Source of the DNA: UBA12478 sp964513275
GTDB taxonomy: Bacteria > Patescibacteriota > Patescibacteriia > UBA9934 > GWF2-40-263
Reading direction: 5' to 3'
DNA: 17,992 nucleotides
Assembly (NCBI GenBank): GCA_964513275.1
Contig: CAZELN010000020.1
Coordinates: forward strand, 1 to 17,992
Position numbers and translations under genes: made by a program. The notes beneath the pieces were generated by a model that ran no database searches, was not told where the DNA came from, and was given only the letters and a program-made list of their open reading frames with translations. Shown one piece after another: positions 15,729 to 17,992 of the stretch; positions within the stretch are counted from its first letter, which is position 1, and each line of letters starts with the position of its first letter.

Positions 15729-15862
15729 CGACTCTGCTCCACGACCCGCAGACAAGAGCGTCTCTGGGGGCGACGGCTAAGCAGGCGGTCGAGCAAAACT
15801 TTTCCGTGGAGCAGATGTGTGAAAAGACGTTCGCTCAGTACAAGCAGGCTCTGCTACAATAG
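15653..15862 (+). pseudogene. GT4 glycosyltransferase C-terminal fragment in the shifted frame
   Basis: This frame continues the GT4 protein lost upstream: G-I-P-E-L-L-E-N, then GGGLLIGDDLDSLVGALTTLL, then the final helix EQMCEKTFAQYKQALLQ and TAG at 15860-15862. It has no plausible start of its own; the GTG and later ATG codons in this stretch lie inside conserved GT4 sequence. If ribosomes or the assembly join the frames, the product is a normal-length GT4. Confidence 0.75.
15852..15860 (+). promoter_or_regulatory. Candidate extended -10 promoter for the CCA nucleotidyltransferase gene
   Basis: TGCTACAAT (15852-15860) is an extended -10 box (TG, one base, TACAAT, 5 of 6). No good -35 is seen at 16-18 bases upstream. 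Transcription would begin near 15867, leaving a leader of about 2 bases before ATG 15869, so the message would be almost leaderless, or translation would use the second ATG at 15875. Confidence 0.4.
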
Positions 15863-15868
15863 AACGGT

Positions 15869-17239
15869 ATGAACATGGAGGATCCACTTATCGCTCTGTT
15901 ACAATCACAGCCTGCATTGAAATGGATCGAGGCCTTCTTGAGTGACCACCCACAAGCGGGTTTCTATCTGGTGGGCGGAGCCGTGCGCGATTCCCTCCTG
16001 GGCCGACGCATGCGAGAAATCGATTTTGATTTCGTCATCACGCATCTTCAACCCGTTGATCTTGAACGCTGGTTTCGATCCGTGGGTGAACTCAATCTTG
16101 TTGGACAACATTTCGGCGTATATAAATTCATGCCAAACGGTTTTGACCCTGAGCAGATCGAGTTTATCGATATCGCCCTTCCACGAACCGAATCGGTCGC
16201 GAAAGGGAGTCTGGGGGGATATAAAGATTTTGATGTGCAATCGGATCCTGAGTTGCCGATCGAAAAGGATCTCGCGCGCCGTGACTTTACGATCAACGCC
16301 ATGGCCTTTGATATCCGTACAAAAAATCTCATCGATCTATTCAACGGCCAGATGGATCTGGCACAAAAGACGATTCGCGCGGTTGGAGATCCCATACAAC
16401 GTTTCACAGAAGACCTCTCTCGTATCCTGCGTGGCATCCGATTTGGCTCTGAGCTCAATTTCTCGATCGAAGAAGAAACAGGACACGCGATGAAGGCTCT
16501 CATGCCAAACCTGAATCGCCAGCGAGAGAAAGATGGCAAACTTGAGTACGTCGTGCCACGCGAAACAATCGGCGTAGAACTTTCCAAGGCCTTTTCGCGA
16601 AATCCCACTCGAGCCATGAAAGAACTGGAGATTCACGGCGCAATCTCTGTCCTCTTCCCGGAAGTACAGAAACAGCTCGAGCAACAAACGAACTATCTCG
16701 CTCCCATTCACGGGTCAACGCTTGGAGAACTCACGGTCGTTTTAACGCTTCTGTTGCGCGACCTCTCCATCAACCAGGTGCGCGAGGTTTTGTCTTTCAC
16801 GGGATTGGACACCCTCGCGCGTGACTCAGCCCAACGCACAGAAACACAGATCGTGGTGGCACTCATACGTCTTCTCCAGGACAAAACCCCTCTGGCGGAC
16901 ATCAACAAGATGCGCGCAAGCGAATTTGAAAAGCGGTACTTCAACGGAAAGGGATTGCTATTCCTGCGATGCTTGGATCTTCTGGGGAACAATGACCTCA
17001 AACGTGCCATCGCGACACGACGCAAACAGATTGAAGACCGTTGGCTCGTCGACCACGATGAATCGATCGCTCCCCTGCTTTCTGGTCAGGACATTCTGGC
17101 ACATGGAGTTCCAGCAGGTCCCGAGGTCCGTCTGTGGTTGGAGCGCGTACGTGATCTCCAGCTTGATGGTAAGTTGATGCGGCGTGAAGAGGCTCTCGCT
17201 TGGCTTGAAGGAGAGCTCAAACAAAAATACCCCGGCTAA
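15869..17239 (+). CDS. CCA tRNA nucleotidyltransferase / poly(A) polymerase family protein
   Basis: 456 aa, normal for class II CCA-adding enzymes. The head domain has YLVGGAVRDSLLG (33-45) and the two metal-binding aspartates in EIDFDFV (D52, D54). LARRDFTINAMAFD is the second signature, followed by the neck motif TEDLSRILRGIRFGSEL. After about residue 280 comes PIHGSTLGELTVVL, a remnant of the region that is an HD phosphohydrolase in many homologues; no His-Asp pair is left. The enzyme adds or repairs the 3' CCA of tRNAs in the cytoplasm. The nearby tRNA-Val already encodes CCA, so a repair role is sufficient for that tRNA at least. ATG 15869 is used; ATG 15875 is in frame two codons later. 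Poly(A) polymerase I activity cannot be excluded by eye. Confidence 0.92.
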   Translation: MNMEDPLIALLQSQPALKWIEAFLSDHPQAGFYLVGGAVRDSLLGRRMREIDFDFVITHLQPVDLERWFRSVGELNLVGQHFGVYKFMPNGFDPEQIEFIDIALPRTESVAKGSLGGYKDFDVQSDPELPIEKDLARRDFTINAMAFDIRTKNLIDLFNGQMDLAQKTIRAVGDPIQRFTEDLSRILRGIRFGSELNFSIEEETGHAMKALMPNLNRQREKDGKLEYVVPRETIGVELSKAFSRNPTRAMKELEIHGAISVLFPEVQKQLEQQTNYLAPIHGSTLGELTVVLTLLLRDLSINQVREVLSFTGLDTLARDSAQRTETQIVVALIRLLQDKTPLADINKMRASEFEKRYFNGKGLLFLRCLDLLGNNDLKRAIATRRKQIEDRWLVDHDESIAPLLSGQDILAHGVPAGPEVRLWLERVRDLQLDGKLMRREEALAWLEGELKQKYPG

Positions 17240-17253
17240 CCCGAGGGATTTTT
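17223..17253. terminator. Bidirectional intrinsic terminator between the CCA gene and tRNA-Val
   Basis: Stem CCCCGG (17230-17235) pairs with CCGAGGG (17241-17247, one bulged A) around loop CTAAC. The stem is flanked by AAAAA (17223-17227) and TTTTT (17249-17253), so both strands end in a U-tract. The CCA gene stop codon TAA (17237-17239) lies in the loop, so the hairpin overlaps the coding end. Confidence 0.8.
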
Positions 17254-17254
17254 G

Positions 17255-17331
17255 TGGTGGGCGGCAGAGGATTCGAACCTCTGACCTTCACAATGTCAAT
17301 GTGACGCTCTAACCAACTGAGCTAGCCGCCC
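17255..17331 (-). tRNA. tRNA-Val (anticodon GAC), CCA encoded
   Basis: The reverse complement folds as a full 77-base cloverleaf: acceptor GGGCGGC/GCCGCCC, D-stem GCTC/GAGC, anticodon stem TCACA/TGTGA with loop TTGACAT (anticodon GAC at 34-36, reading GUC and GUU), five-base variable loop, T-stem AGAGG/CCTCT with loop TTCGAAT, discriminator A and encoded CCA. It runs convergent to the CCA nucleotidyltransferase gene and shares its terminator. Confidence 0.97.
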
Positions 17332-17350
17332 CAATATCTAAACCGCAAAA

Positions 17351-17379
17351 AGTGTACGAAAAAACTTTCCATCCGTCAA
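17351..17379 (-). promoter_or_regulatory. Promoter of tRNA-Val
   Basis: Read on the minus strand, TTGACG (17379-17374) is followed after exactly 17 bases by TACACT (17356-17351). Transcription would start about 12 bases before the tRNA 5' end. The -35 matches 5 of 6 and the -10 matches 4 of 6. Confidence 0.7.
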
Positions 17380-17394
17380 CCAACCTCCTATAAT
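17366..17394 (+). promoter_or_regulatory. Promoter of the terminal membrane-anchored protein gene
   Basis: TTTCCA (17366-17371, 4 of 6) lies 17 bases before a perfect TATAAT (17389-17394). The start near 17401 gives a leader of about 16 bases to ATG 17417. Its -35 lies inside the spacer of the tRNA promoter, and the tRNA -35 lies inside its spacer. Confidence 0.65.
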
Positions 17395-17416
17395 GAAAAA
17401 TCATCACTCACATGTT

Positions 17417-17992
17417 ATGGCACGAAAACTTTTTTTGTTCCTTTCAAGCCTTGCAGGTGTCCTTGCCCTTGCCGCGGTCGCACTCATTTTTGTCGACCGC
17501 GAATCGAATGAGGAGGTTTCCCAAACAGCGACATCTACCACACAAACGGAGACTGTCGTCAAGGAAAAGGCACAACAAACTTCCTTGTTCGCCACCATGA
17601 TGGCGTTTAATTCCAACGACGGCTTAGGAGGAAAACCGCAAATGCAAGAACTCCTCATGACAGGGTGGTCCGCATTACGCGAGGACGAAAACGCCATGCA
17701 GACATTTTTTACCAATATCGACCGTTCGTTGCAGAGAAATGGAACCCTGGTGAAAGAAACCGGATTCTCCTCCAACCGTGACGTCGTCGGCGCCTTTGTT
17801 TGGAACGTCATCGAAGCGGAAAAGGGCACTTACGATTGGAGTCTCCCAGATGCAACCATGGAAGCCGCTGGCAACGCAGGAATCGTCTTATCGGCCGTGA
17901 TTCAACCCTTTGCCTCTTGGGACCAAACTGGGAGCGCGGAAATCTACAAACAAACGTGCAAAGCTATTGACTTTGGCTATTATGACTTCAAC
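17417..17992 (+). CDS. Membrane-anchored protein with glycoside-hydrolase-like (TIM-barrel) start, partial
   Basis: Open to the window end: 192 residues without a stop. ATG 17417 is chosen because it has T at -1 and follows the promoter. An in-frame ATG at 17393 would lie within the -10 box. Residues about 4-26 (KLFLFLSSLAGVLALAAVALIFV) form a signal anchor or uncleaved signal; no lipobox Cys is present. A Thr/Gln/Glu-rich linker (about 28-55) follows, so the rest is outside the membrane. Residues about 120-192 read like the start of a TIM-barrel glycosidase: VVGAFVWNVIEAEKGTYDWSLPDATMEAAGNAGIVLSAVIQPFASW, the 'W-x-x-x-E-x-x-x-G-x-Y-D-W' pattern seen in GH5/GH42-like enzymes. Its gene lies just past the glycan locus, but it has its own promoter. 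Substrate unknown; the catalytic acids lie beyond the window. Confidence 0.7.
   Translation, partial: MARKLFLFLSSLAGVLALAAVALIFVDRESNEEVSQTATSTTQTETVVKEKAQQTSLFATMMAFNSNDGLGGKPQMQELLMTGWSALREDENAMQTFFTNIDRSLQRNGTLVKETGFSSNRDVVGAFVWNVIEAEKGTYDWSLPDATMEAAGNAGIVLSAVIQPFASWDQTGSAEIYKQTCKAIDFGYYDFN

Noticed and set aside
16048..16617. Long minus-strand open frame (189 codons) opposite the CCA enzyme gene, with similar ones at 11924-12406 and 3625-4086
   Set aside because: They lie wholly opposite genes with clear domains, read as Ser/Arg-rich or low-complexity protein, and show no family motif.
16690..16740. HD phosphohydrolase domain in the CCA enzyme
   Set aside because: The region PIHGSTLGELTVVL has one His but no His-Asp pair, so an active HD site is not supported.
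17255..17331. tRNA-Val as an integration site bounding a mobile glycan island
   Set aside because: No second copy of the tRNA 3' end and no integrase or transposase were seen in the window.
1..17992. CRISPR arrays, insertion sequences, riboswitches, alternative code with TGA as Gly
   Set aside because: No spaced direct repeats, terminal inverted repeats, transposase or leader structures were noticed; TGA serves as a normal stop at several tight gene junctions.

Overview
The window looks like a chromosomal surface-glycan locus from a bacterium with compact, mostly single-strand gene packing. The likely host is a Patescibacteria/CPR member of the Parcubacteria type. This is tentative and rests on O-antigen-ligase/TPR fusions, short gene spacers, absence of Shine-Dalgarno motifs and many divergent sugar enzymes; no ribosomal marker is present. 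TGA is used as a stop (for example in the ATGA overlaps), so the standard bacterial code applies.

Layout. Bases 1-3216 hold the 3' end of a GT-B glycosyltransferase, an (alpha/alpha) toroid-like protein of unknown role, and an MsbA/PglK-type ABC exporter that could flip a lipid-linked glycan. Bases 3283-8302 form a tight block: Gfo/Idh/MocA dehydrogenase, AroE-like dehydrogenase, DAHP-synthase-like aldolase, a GT2 glycosyltransferase fused to a dead CMP-sugar-synthetase-like domain, and an intact NeuA-type cytidylyltransferase. Bases 8307-9839 encode a GT-B transferase carrying an HP motif. Two methyltransferases (9844-11756), a GT2 (11759-12583), an O-antigen ligase/polymerase with TPRs (12590-14740) and a frameshifted GT4 (14742-15862) complete the glycan genes. 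A CCA nucleotidyltransferase (15869-17239) ends in a bidirectional terminator shared with a convergent minus-strand tRNA-Val(GAC). The window ends inside a membrane-anchored, glycoside-hydrolase-like protein driven by a promoter interleaved with the tRNA promoter.

How it may work (inference). The aldolase-like enzyme would condense PEP with an aldehyde other than erythrose-4-phosphate, because the KPR arginine is Leu. One or both dehydrogenases would adjust oxidation state, the cytidylyltransferase would make a CMP-activated 3-deoxy-ulosonic acid, and one of the adjacent transferases would add it to a glycan. That glycan would be methylated, exported by the ABC protein and ligated or polymerised by the Wzy/WaaL-like enzyme. 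I know of no described pathway with this exact enzyme set, but no database search was possible.
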